64,000 nt of DNA from Lachnospiraceae bacterium. Lineage in GTDB: Bacteria; Bacillota; Clostridia; Lachnospirales; Lachnospiraceae. Positions within the stretch are counted from its first letter, which is position 1. Each line of letters opens with the position of its first letter. The notes below the pieces were generated by a model, which worked only from the letters and a program-made list of their open reading frames with translations, was not told the origin of the DNA and ran no database searches. Below are positions 1-10,086 of this stretch, piece after piece. Position numbers and translations under genes: made by a program. Where the stretch lies: assembly GCA_022794265.1 (NCBI GenBank), contig JAAWEK010000003.1, positions 186,001 to 250,000 on the forward strand, read 5' to 3'.

Positions 1-582
1 GGTCGTTGTCATATCTTCTCTGCTTGGTGTAGGATCCCCGCTGGGATGATTATGCATAAGTACCATATATACGGCATCCATCCGCAACGCTTCTTTTAAT
101 GCTTCCCGCGGAGAAAAAATGGAAGAATTAACTGTACCTTTGGATAATTCAATATTTCCCAGAAGCCGGTGTTTGGTGTTGAGCATAATCAGATACAGAT
201 GCTCCGTCTCCAGATGTCTTAAATCTTCCATATAATATTTTGCAATATTTTCGGGACTGCATAATTCCGGTTTGATTGTATACTGTTCCCGGTGAATCCG
301 CCGGCTCAATTCTGCAATACATTTAATCTGAATGGCTTTGACCATGCCAATTCCTTTAAATTTCATCAGTTCCTGAATACTTACATGATTAATTCCGAGA
401 ATTCCTCCGGAATTCCCCTGTCTGTCCAGTATGGATTCGGCAAGTTCCACCGAATTCCGGTCATTGGTACCAGAGCGGATAATCACCGCCAGCAGTTCCG
501 CATTGGTCAGGCTTTCAGTTCCAAGGCGCATACATTTCTCATATGGCCGCTCCTCTTTTAACTTTTCTTTTATTTTTCCCAT
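1..582 (-). CDS. radC: RadC family JAB/MPN-domain protein, partial (3' end beyond the left edge)
   Basis: The reading frame is open from an ATG at 582 to the window edge (194 codons), so the C-terminus is missing. The start is preceded by AAAGGATG at a good distance. The N-terminal part has the UPF0758-type helix-hairpin-helix region (TNAELLAVIIRSG, then FKGIGMVKA) and the visible end carries the JAB metalloprotease signature HNHPSGDPTPS, with the His-x-His zinc ligands. RadC proteins were named for DNA repair but their role is unsettled; a metal-dependent peptidase-like activity is inferred from the family fold. It lies last in the miaB-to-radC run of minus-strand genes, 67 bases after the YnbB-type gene. 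Confidence 0.93.
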   Translation of the reverse strand, partial: MGKIKEKLKEERPYEKCMRLGTESLTNAELLAVIIRSGTNDRNSVELAESILDRQGNSGGILGINHVSIQELMKFKGIGMVKAIQIKCIAELSRRIHREQYTIKPELCSPENIAKYYMEDLRHLETEHLYLIMLNTKHRLLGNIELSKGTVNSSIFSPREALKEALRMDAVYMVLMHNHPSGDPTPSREDMTTT

Positions 583-649
583 GGTTACATCCTTTCGTTT
601 CTTCTCTCCAAGTTCGAAAGGAAAATCATCTTTTATAATAACATAACAA

Positions 650-1921
650 TTACAATTTCACAATACCTGCATCCACCAATTTCTGCAAAGACATCAGAAT
701 TCCCAGTTTTGCATGATACCAGGTAAGTCCACCCTGAAAATATACGGCATAAGGTGGTTTGATAGGTCCGTCTGCACTCAGTTCAATGGAAGACCCCTGA
801 ACGAAAGCGCCTGCTGCCATAATCACATCACTGTCATATCCCGGCATAGCCCAGGGTTCTGGTGTTACATAACTGTCCACCGGCGCTGCCGCCTGAATTC
901 CTTTACAGAATGCAATAACCCCCTCCGGTGTGCCGAATTCAATTGCCTGTATGATATCATGCCGTGGTTCCCTGCCATCTGGTACAACAGTAAATCCCAA
1001 TGCTTCATACAGATTTGCGGCAAATACCGCTCCCTTTAAAGCGCTATTCACAACTGTGGGTGCCATAAACAATCCCTGAAACAGGCTCTGGGTAATTCCC
1101 AGTGTAGCACCTACTTCTTTCCCCAGACCAGGTGCTGTCAGCCGGTATGCGGCCCGTTCAATACAAGCTTTTGTTCCTGCAATATAACCGCCGATTGGAG
1201 CCAGACCGCCACCCGGATTTTTAATCAGGGAGCCCACCACCATATCGGCTCCAAAATCACTGGGTTCATGTTTCTGAACGAATTCTCCATAACAATTATC
1301 TACCATAACAAGAATATCGCTGCGGATTTCTTTGATAAACCGTATAACGTCACCGATATCATAGGGCGATAACGTCTTTCTGGTCTGATATCCTTTGGAA
1401 CGCTGGATTGTCACCATTTTAGTGTTGGAATTTACGGCCTTCTTTATTCCTTCCAGATCAAAACCACCGTCTGGCAGCAAATCCACCTGGGAATAACTGA
1501 CGCCGTACTCCTTCAGGGAACCGACAGAATCCCGGATACCGATTACCTCTTCCAGAGTATCATATGGTTTGCCTGAAACGGATAACAATTCATCCCCCGG
1601 AAACAAATTGGATGACAGAGCCAGAGCCAGGGCATGGGTACCGCATACAATCTGCGGCCTTACCAGGGCATCTTCCGTATGAAAAATTCGGGCATATACC
1701 CGCTCCAGAGTATCCCTGCCAAGATCATTGTATCCGTAACCGGAGGTGGCGGCAAAGTGAACATCACTGACCCGTTCCTCCTGCATAGCATTTATCACTT
1801 TCAGCTGATTGTATTCCGCTATCTCATCAAAAGTCCCGAAACGCTCTTTTAACGACTGTTCAATTTCAATACCAAAAGTTTGTACTTTTTTGCTGATTCC
1901 CATTTCTTCATAAAAATCCAT
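650..1921 (-). CDS. ynbB: YnbB-type PLP-dependent enzyme (methionine gamma-lyase / 'aluminium resistance' family)
   Basis: 423 residues, the normal size for the family. It belongs to the Cys/Met-metabolism PLP fold: FAATSGYGYNDLGRDTLERVYA near residues 56-77 is typical of the YnbB group, D208 in MVDNCYGEF would contact the cofactor, and the lysine near residue 234 in SLIKNPGGGLAPIGG is the likely Schiff-base residue. Annotated variously as methionine gamma-lyase or aluminium resistance protein; the real substrate is not settled. ATG at 1921 has a clear GGAGG seven bases upstream. In Bacillus, ynbB lies downstream of miaA-hfq-hflX; here it directly follows miaA with 18 bases between, and hfq and hflX are absent. 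Confidence 0.9.
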   Translation of the reverse strand: MDFYEEMGISKKVQTFGIEIEQSLKERFGTFDEIAEYNQLKVINAMQEERVSDVHFAATSGYGYNDLGRDTLERVYARIFHTEDALVRPQIVCGTHALALALSSNLFPGDELLSVSGKPYDTLEEVIGIRDSVGSLKEYGVSYSQVDLLPDGGFDLEGIKKAVNSNTKMVTIQRSKGYQTRKTLSPYDIGDVIRFIKEIRSDILVMVDNCYGEFVQKHEPSDFGADMVVGSLIKNPGGGLAPIGGYIAGTKACIERAAYRLTAPGLGKEVGATLGITQSLFQGLFMAPTVVNSALKGAVFAANLYEALGFTVVPDGREPRHDIIQAIEFGTPEGVIAFCKGIQAAAPVDSYVTPEPWAMPGYDSDVIMAAGAFVQGSSIELSADGPIKPPYAVYFQGGLTWYHAKLGILMSLQKLVDAGIVKL

Positions 1922-1939
1922 GATAAACCTCCATTCTAT

Positions 1940-2914
1940 TCATGTTCTGAAAGAACACATATTCACCATTACATCCAGCATCTGATCCGTATCATTGTCA
2001 AAATCTTCATAATTAATAAACGTAACAGTTTTCTCCCGCCGAAACCAGGTCAGCTGGCGTTTAGCAAATCTTCTGGTATCTCTTTTTATGACTTCCGCCG
2101 CTTCTCTTAAAGAAATTTCTCCTGCAAGATAAGCTGCAATTTCCTTATATCCCAATCCTTGCATGGATACCAGATTCCTGTTATACCCCGAATCCAGTAA
2201 ATGTTTCACTTCCTCCACAAGGCCCTGTTCCAGCATAAGATCTACACGCCGGTTGATTCTGTCATATAATATTTTCCGGTCACGGTTCAGGACAAAATAG
2301 CGAAAATCATAGGGAGATTCATTTTCCTGCTGCATTTTATTATGTTCCGATAATTTCTGACCAGTCTGCTTGTAGAACTCCAGCGCCCGGATTACCCTTT
2401 TTTCATTGTTATAATGAACAGAATCCGCATATTCTGCATCCACTTCCCTCAATAACCGGTGAATATATTCCTTCCCTTTTTCCTTTGCCAGAGCTTCATA
2501 ATAGAGCCGCCACCGGTTATCTTCCTGTTCCGGAAACTGTATATCATACAAAACACTCTGGATATAAAATCCTGTTCCACCGGTGAGAATCGGTATCTTT
2601 CCCTTTGCATAAATCTCTTTGATTGCCTGTTCCGCCATTTGTTTAAATATAAAAATATTAAACTCTTCGTCCGGCGCCAGTACATCGATGAGGTAATGCC
2701 GGATGCCCTGCTGTTCCCGGGGCATTATTTTCGCAGAACCGATATCCATTCCCCTGTATACCTGAATGGAGTCGGCGCTGATAATCTCGCCGTCCAGCCT
2801 ACCGGCCATTGCTATGGATAATTCGGTCTTGCCCACAGCTGTAGGCCCGGTCAAAATCACTAACGGCTTTTTTTTTCTGCCAGATGTATATTCTTCACAA
2901 TGTTTCCATTCCAT
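1940..2914 (-). CDS. miaA: tRNA dimethylallyltransferase
   Basis: Adds the dimethylallyl group to N6 of adenosine 37 in tRNAs reading UNN codons, the step before MiaB thiomethylation. 324 residues, a normal length. The P-loop GPTAVGKTEL lies near residues 23-32, followed by the family motif ISADSIQVYRGMDIG and the RHYLIDVL segment. ATG at 2914 has AAAGGA upstream. It follows mutL by 15 bases and shares an operon with miaB, so both enzymes of the ms2i6A37 pathway are encoded together. Near-certain. Confidence 0.97.
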   Translation of the reverse strand: MEWKHCEEYTSGRKKKPLVILTGPTAVGKTELSIAMAGRLDGEIISADSIQVYRGMDIGSAKIMPREQQGIRHYLIDVLAPDEEFNIFIFKQMAEQAIKEIYAKGKIPILTGGTGFYIQSVLYDIQFPEQEDNRWRLYYEALAKEKGKEYIHRLLREVDAEYADSVHYNNEKRVIRALEFYKQTGQKLSEHNKMQQENESPYDFRYFVLNRDRKILYDRINRRVDLMLEQGLVEEVKHLLDSGYNRNLVSMQGLGYKEIAAYLAGEISLREAAEVIKRDTRRFAKRQLTWFRREKTVTFINYEDFDNDTDQMLDVMVNMCSFRT

Positions 2915-2929
2915 ATGGTATTTATTCCT

Positions 2930-4837
2930 TTACAATATTCGTTTAAATTTCTTTTCTATTTCATATTTGCTCATGGAAATAATGGTAGGACGCCCATGCG
3001 GACAGTGATACGGATTTTCCAGTTTCAGTAACTGGCCGATTAATGCCTCTGCTTCCGGAACCGAAAGCTTATTATTTCCTTTTACCGCCGCCTTACAAGA
3101 CATAGAGGCAATCTTCTCCAAAATCATATCTGATTGAACGGATGTCGATTCCATGGACAGGGAATCAATGATATCCAGTAGCAGTTCTTTGGATCCTAAG
3201 GAATACAAATTGGCCGGAACCGCCCGGATGGCATATTCTCTGCCGCCAAAAGATTCGATTTCATACCCCAGCTCTTCAAAATTCTCCCGGAATTTTTCTA
3301 TCAGTTGCAATTCCTGGTCATTTAAGGTAAGAATAATCGGAGGATTTAACATCTGAGAAGTGAAGGTTTTATTTTTCATCCCCTCCATGGTCTCTTCAAA
3401 TAGCACTTTTTCATGTGCCGCATGCTGATCTATAATATACAGATTTTCACCATATTCTATCAGCCAGTAGGTTTCAAATAACTGACCGATGATCCGGTGC
3501 CGGAACCGATGTTCTCCTGATAAAAATTTATCATCAAATAATGCCAGCTGTTCTTCTCTGCCTGCTGCTGTTTTATCCGGAGAATCTGTCCCGAAACCAC
3601 TTTCCGCTTCCCGTATGATATTGAACGTGTTTAACCGATTGGTTTCAAAAGGTTCTGGTTTTTCCCGCAACAGTTTTGGTATCACTTTTTCATATTCAAA
3701 CTGTTTCACCGTCTCTACATCGCCGGGAAGCAGGGTTTTATCTTTTTCCACTGCTTTTAATTCCCGAATCATTTGATTTTGCTTTTCGATGAGACCGGAA
3801 GACGTCTGTTTTTTTCTGCTCTTCTCAAAAGCAGCACTGGGAATCAGTTCCTGCCGTTTTAATGTTTCCGTAAGTGTCTGGTAAATAAAGTCGTGAACCT
3901 GTACCGGATGTTCAAACCGCAGTTCCATTTTAGAAGGATGGACATTAACATCCAGATATTCCTGAGGAATAGAAAAATGCAGAACACAGAACGGATAATT
4001 ATGCTGCATCAGATAAGGTTTATACGCCGCTTCAATAGCACTACTGATAATTTTGCTTTTTATATACCGGCCGTTTATAAAATAATTCATATAATTGCGG
4101 TTTCCTCTGGAAACCACCGGTTTTGCAATAAATCCGCTGATTTCCATTCCGGAATCCTGCTGCTCCACCTGTAGAAGATTTGCGGTTATGTCACGTCCGT
4201 AAATTCCATAGATGATATCCTTCAGTTTGTTATTGCCTGCCGTATGCAGCCTGCTGTTTCCAGAGGATATAAACCGAATGGAAACTTCGGGATGAGACAA
4301 TGCAATATGCTCCACAACGGCGCTGATATAAGAGCCTTCCGTTGCCGCTGTTTTTAAAAATTTTCTTCTGGCCGGAGTATTATAAAATATATTTCTTATA
4401 ATAAATGTGGTACCGGACGGAGCGCCAACCTCTTCCAGTGTCTTCTCCTCTCCTCCTTCCACAACATACCGGACACCCACAAAAGCATCCGGCGTTTTGG
4501 TGATACATTCCACCTGAGCGACTGCGGAAATACTAGATAACGCTTCTCCACGGAATCCCAGGGAAGAAACACAAATCAGATCTTCAATATTCCTGATTTT
4601 ACTGGTGGCATGGCGCAGAAATGCCAGCCGGACATCCTCTTTTGCAATTCCGCATCCGTTATCGGTAATCCGGATAAAAGAAATTCCCCCATCCTTGATT
4701 TCAACGGTAACTGATGTGGCTTTGGCATCAATAGAATTCTCTAACATTTCCTTTACAATGGACGCCGGACGATCTACGACCTCTCCGGCTGCAATTTTAT
4801 CAATGGTTTCTTTATCCAGTACTTCTATATTCGGCAT
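2930..4837 (-). CDS. mutL: DNA mismatch repair protein MutL (endonuclease type)
   Basis: 635 residues. The N-terminal GHKL ATPase motifs are all visible: MLENSIDAKA, the DNGCGI box, ATSKI and GFRGEALSSI. The C-terminal half has DQHAAHEKVLFEE, matching the DQHA(X)2E(X)4E motif of nicking MutL proteins, and the CPHGRPT zinc-site motif near the end. This indicates a methyl-independent mismatch repair system in which MutL makes the nick, consistent with no MutH. GGAGG precedes the ATG. It lies 26 bases after mutS and is presumably co-transcribed with it. Confidence 0.98.
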   Translation of the reverse strand: MPNIEVLDKETIDKIAAGEVVDRPASIVKEMLENSIDAKATSVTVEIKDGGISFIRITDNGCGIAKEDVRLAFLRHATSKIRNIEDLICVSSLGFRGEALSSISAVAQVECITKTPDAFVGVRYVVEGGEEKTLEEVGAPSGTTFIIRNIFYNTPARRKFLKTAATEGSYISAVVEHIALSHPEVSIRFISSGNSRLHTAGNNKLKDIIYGIYGRDITANLLQVEQQDSGMEISGFIAKPVVSRGNRNYMNYFINGRYIKSKIISSAIEAAYKPYLMQHNYPFCVLHFSIPQEYLDVNVHPSKMELRFEHPVQVHDFIYQTLTETLKRQELIPSAAFEKSRKKQTSSGLIEKQNQMIRELKAVEKDKTLLPGDVETVKQFEYEKVIPKLLREKPEPFETNRLNTFNIIREAESGFGTDSPDKTAAGREEQLALFDDKFLSGEHRFRHRIIGQLFETYWLIEYGENLYIIDQHAAHEKVLFEETMEGMKNKTFTSQMLNPPIILTLNDQELQLIEKFRENFEELGYEIESFGGREYAIRAVPANLYSLGSKELLLDIIDSLSMESTSVQSDMILEKIASMSCKAAVKGNNKLSVPEAEALIGQLLKLENPYHCPHGRPTIISMSKYEIEKKFKRIL

Positions 4838-4863
4838 TTCCTAGACCTCCGTGTTCCTGCTCC

Positions 4864-7512
4864 TTACCAGCGGTTCTTTAATTTGTTCTGCAGTTTATAC
4901 AATGTATTTAACGCATCGATAGGCGTCATGTTCGTCACATCCATACCTTTTAATTCTTCCAGGATATCATCATCCTTAACCGTATCAAATAAAGACATCT
5001 GGGCCGCCTCCAAATCATTAGCCCTGAAATTTTTATTCTTCACCGCTGGTTCCAGCGAACCGGCAATTTCTTTGGCTCTGGCGCTGATATCCGCATTGGA
5101 AAGTTCCTGTGCAATTTCTCTGGCCCGCAGAATCACTGTATCCGGTATTCCCGCCAGTTTGGCAACCTGTATACCATAGCTTTTATCAGCTCCCCCTTTA
5201 ATAATCTTCCGCAGAAATACAATATCCTCACCCTGCTCCTTAACGGCAATGCAATAATTATTGACTCCGCTCAAAGTGCCTTCCAGTTCCGTCAGTTCAT
5301 GATAATGGGTGGCAAATAAGGTCTTGGCTCCCAGAAGTCTTGTATTGGAAATATGCTCCACCACAGCCCAGGCGATACTCAGTCCGTCAAAAGTGCTGGT
5401 TCCCCGGCCGATTTCGTCTAAAATCAACAGACTGTCAGGCGTGGCATTTCGAAGAATATTGGCAACCTCTGTCATTTCCACCATAAAGGTACTCTGTCCC
5501 GATGCCAGATCATCAGATGCCCCTACACGGGTAAAGATTCTGTCACAGATACCAATGTTGGCGCTCTGAGCCGGCACAAAAGAACCAATCTGGGCCATCA
5601 GTACAATCAGAGCTGTCTGGCGCATGTAGGTGGATTTTCCCGCCATATTCGGCCCCGTGATAATGGATATCCGGTTATTTTGTTTATCCAGATAAGTATC
5701 ATTTTCCACAAACATAGAGCCGCTCATCATCTTCTCCACCACAGGATGACGGCCGTTTTTAATATCTATGATACCTTTTTCATTCATCTTCGGTTTTATA
5801 TAATTATTCCGCTCTGCCACAAACGCCATGGAGGCAAAAGCATCCAAAGCGGCAATCACTTTGGCGGTATTCTTGATTCGTACCACTTCCTCTGCAATGG
5901 TATCCCGGATCAGACAAAACTTATCATATTCAATATTCGACAGTTTTTCCTCTGCTCCCAGAATGATATCTTCAAGATTCTTCAGTTCATCAGTAATATA
6001 CCGTTCCGCATTGGCCAGGGTCTGTTTCCGGATATAATTTTCTGGAACCATATCTTTAAAGGAATTGGTAACTTCTATGTAGTATCCGAAAACTTTATTA
6101 TACTTAATCTTTAAGCTTTTAATACCAGTTCTGTCTTTTTCCTTCTGCTCCAGCTGGGCAAGCCAGGTTTTTCCTTCCGTCTTGGCACTCCGTAAACGGT
6201 CAATTTCTTCATTGAACCCCTCTTTAATGATTCCGCCTTCCCGGATGACCAGCGGCGGCTCTTCCATAATGGAATCATTAATCAGGTTATGGATATCTTC
6301 CAGTTCATCCAGTTCTTCATATAATCCGGTTAACAAAGGCGTCCGGTATGAAGCCATCTGATGTTTAATATGAGGCAGCATAGACAGAGAATTCCGGAAC
6401 GCAATCAAATCCCGGGGATTGGCTGATTTATATGAAATCTTACTAATCAGCCGCTCCAGATCATAAATAGGATTTAAATATTCCCGGATTTCATCTCTGG
6501 TGATCAATTCACTGTTCAGCTCTTCAATAGCATCCTGACGCTCCGTAATCTGCTTCTTGTCGATTAATGGCTGTTCAATAAACTGACGCAGCATTCTGGC
6601 GCCCATAGCGGTTTTAGTCTTATCCAGTACCCAGAGCAGGGAACCGCGTTTCTGCTTTTCACGAAGGGTTTCCGTCAGTTCCAGATTCCGTCTGGAGGAA
6701 GTATCGATTAGCATATATTTTCCAGTAGAATAAGGCGTAACGGAGATAATATGGGAAAGTGTGGTTTTCTGTGTTTCCAGCAGGTATTTAAACAATGCTC
6801 CTGCTGCAATGGTTCCGGAAGCATATTCGCTGATACCCAGTCCCGATAAGTCCATAACCTTAAAATGTTCTTTCAGTGTGGTTTTACACAGATCTTCATC
6901 AAAATACCAGTTATCCAATGTAAACACACAAATGGATAACCGGTTCTTTAAATCCTCCACATCAATTCCAGTTAAATAAAATGCCGAGTTTACAACAATT
7001 TCCGTAGGAACAAATTTATTTATCTCATCCAGAAGGGTTCTGTTATTGTCAACCTCCGTTACCAGAAAATCTCCGGTGGTAATATCTGTAATGGCAATAC
7101 CGAAGGAATCATCCATATAAGTGATACACATCAGATAATTATTCTTTGTCTCGTCCAAAGCTGCTGTATTCAGATTGGTTCCCGGTGTAACAACCCTGAC
7201 CACTTCCCTTTTGACCAGACCTTTTGCAGTCTTCGGATCTTCCACCTGCTCTCCGATGGCAACCTTATACCCTTTCTCCACCAGACGGCTTAAATAGGTA
7301 TCCACTGCATGATAAGGAATACCACACATCGGCGCCCGCTCTTCCAGACCACAGTCCTTTCCGGTTAACGTTATTTCCAGTTCTTTGGATACCAGAACGG
7401 CATCTTCAAAAAACATTTCATAAAAGTCGCCCAGCCTGTAAAATAATATACAGTCCTTATACTGCTCTTTTGTTTCAAGATATTTCTGCATCATCGGTGA
7501 TAACTGACCCAC
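4864..7512 (-). CDS. mutS: DNA mismatch repair protein MutS
   Basis: 882 residues, full length. The mismatch-recognition Phe-X-Glu motif is in LGDFYEMFFEDA near residues 27-38; the ATPase has Walker A GPNMAGKSTY, Walker B LILDEIGRGTST and the FATHYHELTELE segment. The start is a GTG at 7512, supported by AGGAGG eight bases upstream; the next in-frame ATG is internal and lacks a ribosome site. It sits between miaB and mutL, the usual Firmicutes arrangement. Confidence 0.98.
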   Translation of the reverse strand: MGQLSPMMQKYLETKEQYKDCILFYRLGDFYEMFFEDAVLVSKELEITLTGKDCGLEERAPMCGIPYHAVDTYLSRLVEKGYKVAIGEQVEDPKTAKGLVKREVVRVVTPGTNLNTAALDETKNNYLMCITYMDDSFGIAITDITTGDFLVTEVDNNRTLLDEINKFVPTEIVVNSAFYLTGIDVEDLKNRLSICVFTLDNWYFDEDLCKTTLKEHFKVMDLSGLGISEYASGTIAAGALFKYLLETQKTTLSHIISVTPYSTGKYMLIDTSSRRNLELTETLREKQKRGSLLWVLDKTKTAMGARMLRQFIEQPLIDKKQITERQDAIEELNSELITRDEIREYLNPIYDLERLISKISYKSANPRDLIAFRNSLSMLPHIKHQMASYRTPLLTGLYEELDELEDIHNLINDSIMEEPPLVIREGGIIKEGFNEEIDRLRSAKTEGKTWLAQLEQKEKDRTGIKSLKIKYNKVFGYYIEVTNSFKDMVPENYIRKQTLANAERYITDELKNLEDIILGAEEKLSNIEYDKFCLIRDTIAEEVVRIKNTAKVIAALDAFASMAFVAERNNYIKPKMNEKGIIDIKNGRHPVVEKMMSGSMFVENDTYLDKQNNRISIITGPNMAGKSTYMRQTALIVLMAQIGSFVPAQSANIGICDRIFTRVGASDDLASGQSTFMVEMTEVANILRNATPDSLLILDEIGRGTSTFDGLSIAWAVVEHISNTRLLGAKTLFATHYHELTELEGTLSGVNNYCIAVKEQGEDIVFLRKIIKGGADKSYGIQVAKLAGIPDTVILRAREIAQELSNADISARAKEIAGSLEPAVKNKNFRANDLEAAQMSLFDTVKDDDILEELKGMDVTNMTPIDALNTLYKLQNKLKNRW

Positions 7513-7557
7513 AAATTTTTCCTCCTGTATTTCCCGCTGTTATTTCATTTTAGTTTC

Positions 7558-9030
7558 TTATATCTGTTCCGCCTCATTGTTCTCTGTCATGGTTCCCATA
7601 TAATAAAACCCTTTTGCTTCATCCAGATGAACCTGAACCATCTGACCGATTAAAGACTTGTCTCCTTTGAAATGTACCACAATATTATTACTGAGCCTTC
7701 CGGTTACCAGTGATTCATCCTGGGCGTTTTCTTCCTCTACCAGAACTTCCATTGTTTTGCCAGTATCCCTGCCGGTCAGTTCGGAAGAAATTTTCTGGAT
7801 TTCCGCCAACAGACGGTCAAACCTGTCTTTAATTACCTCCTGGGGTACCTGATCTTCCATTTTTGCCGCTGGTGTTCCGGTCCTTTTTGAATAAATAAAG
7901 GTATAAGCACTGTCAAATCGTACCTGACGGACTACATCCAGAGTTTCCAGAAAATCTTCCTCGGTTTCTCCCGGAAATCCCACAATGATATCTGTTGTCA
8001 GGGCAATATCCGGTATCTCCTGCTGAATCCGTTTTGCCAGACGGATGTACTGCTCTTTATCATACTGCCGGTTCATGATTTTCAGAATCCTGCTACTGCC
8101 GGACTGCAGCGGCAGGTGGAGCTGCCGGCAGATTTTTTTGGATTCCTTCATTACCTGTATCAGTTCATCGGATAAATCTTTAGGATGGGAAGTCATAAAA
8201 CGAATCCTCTTTAATCCTTCAACCTGTTCTACCATTTGTAACAGACGGGCAAACGTGATTTCTTCCTCCAGATTCTTACCATAAGAATTAACGTTTTGTC
8301 CCAGCAGCATGATTTCCACCACGCCGTCCGCCACCAAAGTCTCGATTTCCTGAAGAATATCCTGCGGTTTCCGGCTGCGCTCCCGGCCCCGGACATAAGG
8401 TACGATACAGTAACTGCAGAAATTATTACAGCCAAACATAATATTCACGCCAGATTTAAAAGCATACTTCCGTTTTGCCGGCAGCTCTTCCACAATCTGT
8501 TCTGTATCCTCCCAGATTTCCGTAACAGTGGTTCTGCTGGTAAATCGGTCATACAGTAATTCTGCAAGCTTAAAAATATTGTGGGTACCAAAAATAATAT
8601 CCACAAAACGATAGCTGGAGGTTATCTTTTCCACCACGTCCTTTTCCTGCATCATACAGCCACAGAGAGCAATAAGCATTTCCGGATGCCTGCCCTTCTG
8701 TTTTTTCAGATATCCCAGATGGCCATACACCTTTAAATTTGCATTTTCCCGTACCGTACAAGTATTGTATAATACAAAATCCGGAGTTTCATAATGCTCA
8801 TCCACTTCTGTATAGCCTAATTGTTTTAAAATTCCGCACAATTTTTCGGAGTCCTTGGCGTTCATCTGACACCCGAATGTGCGGATTGAAGCAGTCAGTG
8901 GTCTTCCCAATGCTTCCGTTTTTTTCCTGACAATTTCCCGGCATCTGGCCATATAGTAATACTGCCGCTCCGGTTCCCTTACGGGAGGTTCTCCGGAACA
9001 GTCGATGGTATCTAAATTTATATCTATCAT
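7558..9030 (-). CDS. miaB: tRNA-2-methylthio-N6-dimethylallyladenosine synthase
   Basis: Radical SAM methylthiotransferase that converts i6A37 to ms2i6A37. The N-terminal UPF0004 domain has its three cluster cysteines (FGCQMNAKDSEK, NTCTVRENA, LCGCMMQEK), the radical SAM CxxxCxxC is in GCNNFCSYCIVPYVRGRE, and a TRAM domain ends the protein. I place the start at the ATG at 9030 (490 residues) because AAAGGAATT lies just upstream; the longer frame to 9078 has no ribosome site. First gene of the miaB-mutS-mutL-miaA-ynbB-radC series. The region upstream (9031-9163) is AT-rich and probably holds its promoter, but I cannot assign -35/-10 boxes with confidence. Confidence 0.97.
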   Translation of the reverse strand: MIDINLDTIDCSGEPPVREPERQYYYMARCREIVRKKTEALGRPLTASIRTFGCQMNAKDSEKLCGILKQLGYTEVDEHYETPDFVLYNTCTVRENANLKVYGHLGYLKKQKGRHPEMLIALCGCMMQEKDVVEKITSSYRFVDIIFGTHNIFKLAELLYDRFTSRTTVTEIWEDTEQIVEELPAKRKYAFKSGVNIMFGCNNFCSYCIVPYVRGRERSRKPQDILQEIETLVADGVVEIMLLGQNVNSYGKNLEEEITFARLLQMVEQVEGLKRIRFMTSHPKDLSDELIQVMKESKKICRQLHLPLQSGSSRILKIMNRQYDKEQYIRLAKRIQQEIPDIALTTDIIVGFPGETEEDFLETLDVVRQVRFDSAYTFIYSKRTGTPAAKMEDQVPQEVIKDRFDRLLAEIQKISSELTGRDTGKTMEVLVEEENAQDESLVTGRLSNNIVVHFKGDKSLIGQMVQVHLDEAKGFYYMGTMTENNEAEQI

Positions 9031-9163
9031 AAGTAATTCCTTTCTCTGTCCTGTAACTATAAGTTTCAAAATTGACAATGATTTATATCATACCATACAT
9101 TTCTATTTTTTTCATTAATTCTGTCGATAAAAAAATAATTTTTGGCATTTCCATATAGAAAAA

Positions 9164-10039
9164 TCAACGCAGTAAATGGAACAGAAACTGTATCGGTACA
9201 TCCTTGATTCTTAAATATACATCCCCCTGATATTCTACCGCCAGCGGAAATTCTGCCTGCTCTGTCACCGTCTCAATGGTCAGAGCAGGCTTTTCGAAGG
9301 TTTCGGAATAATAATTAACGCTGTTACCACCTGATACCCCGTCTATATTTTCCTCAAAAGGCATGTTCATGGAATATCCCGTAATACCCGCCAGCTTTCC
9401 TGCCAGATAAAACTGCCGGGTATTATATTCTTCCGACAGCTGGCTCCGGTGATAATAAATACTTTCCCCCCTGGAATGAAAATCAATTAATCCCATGGTA
9501 TCATTCTCCTGACAGAAATTCATAAAGGCCAGGGATTCATTTTCACTGAAACACCCGCCGGAATGGCGTGTCTTAACAAAATTGGCAGAACGGAAATTAC
9601 GATTGATATCAATACCTCTTGCATTAAACTTATATTTTTCCCAGGGAATGTGGAGACTCTGACAATACTGCCGCTCCAGCTCTCCGGTTATTGCGCCAAA
9701 ACCGCTGACGGCAATATCATATCCATCGGGATTTAACACAGGAATAAAATAAATACAGTAGTCGTCCAGTTCTCTGATATACTTTGAATCATACTGTTCA
9801 CAATACCTGGCCAGAATGGCAACCAATACAATGGGATTAACCCGCTCCCGTCCGTGCACGCCTCCCAGCATCACCGGTCCGCATTTACCTTTGCCGAGAC
9901 GGACACATAAAATTTCCCTGCCGTCATGACTCCGGCCGATAGAAGTTATCGTCAGAATGGAAGGATAATTGTTATGTAATTTTATCATGACGGATAGGAT
10001 GGAATTATAAGAATGTAATTCTTCCAGATTAATTAACAT
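9164..10039 (-). CDS. M14 family zinc carboxypeptidase
   Basis: 291 residues. The zinc-binding HxxE is in GGVHGRERVNP near residue 60, the third ligand histidine is in LIDFHSRGESIYYH, DINRNF supplies the substrate-binding Asn-Arg, and LTIETVTE holds the catalytic glutamate. Relatives are mostly gamma-D-glutamyl-diaminopimelate peptidases that trim peptidoglycan stem peptides, but the substrate is an inference. No signal peptide is visible, so it may act on recycled muropeptides in the cytoplasm. The ATG at 10039 follows directly on a strong hairpin (10043-10086) whose arm contains the only AGG near the start, which may throttle translation or terminate upstream transcription. Confidence 0.88.
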   Translation of the reverse strand: MLINLEELHSYNSILSVMIKLHNNYPSILTITSIGRSHDGREILCVRLGKGKCGPVMLGGVHGRERVNPIVLVAILARYCEQYDSKYIRELDDYCIYFIPVLNPDGYDIAVSGFGAITGELERQYCQSLHIPWEKYKFNARGIDINRNFRSANFVKTRHSGGCFSENESLAFMNFCQENDTMGLIDFHSRGESIYYHRSQLSEEYNTRQFYLAGKLAGITGYSMNMPFEENIDGVSGGNSVNYYSETFEKPALTIETVTEQAEFPLAVEYQGDVYLRIKDVPIQFLFHLLR

Positions 10040-10042
10040 AAA

Positions 10043-10086
10043 AATACCTGCATGTAATAAGACTTAGTTTATTATATGCAGGTATT
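10043..10086 (-). promoter_or_regulatory. 18-bp stem hairpin over the stop of the cyclo-ligase gene and the leader of the M14 gene
   Basis: Arms 10043-10060 and 10069-10086 pair at 17 of 18 positions around an 8-base loop. Read on the minus strand, the stem contains the last codons and stop of the cyclo-ligase gene and ends in GGTATT, then TTTATG, where ATG starts the M14 gene. It could be an intrinsic terminator with a short T-run, or a structure hiding the weak AGG ribosome site. The pairing is seen directly; the function is inferred. Confidence 0.7.

Noticed and set aside
713..2110. Plus-strand frames opposite ynbB and miaA
   Set aside because: They are antisense shadows of well-supported genes, with no ribosome sites and no protein-like motifs.
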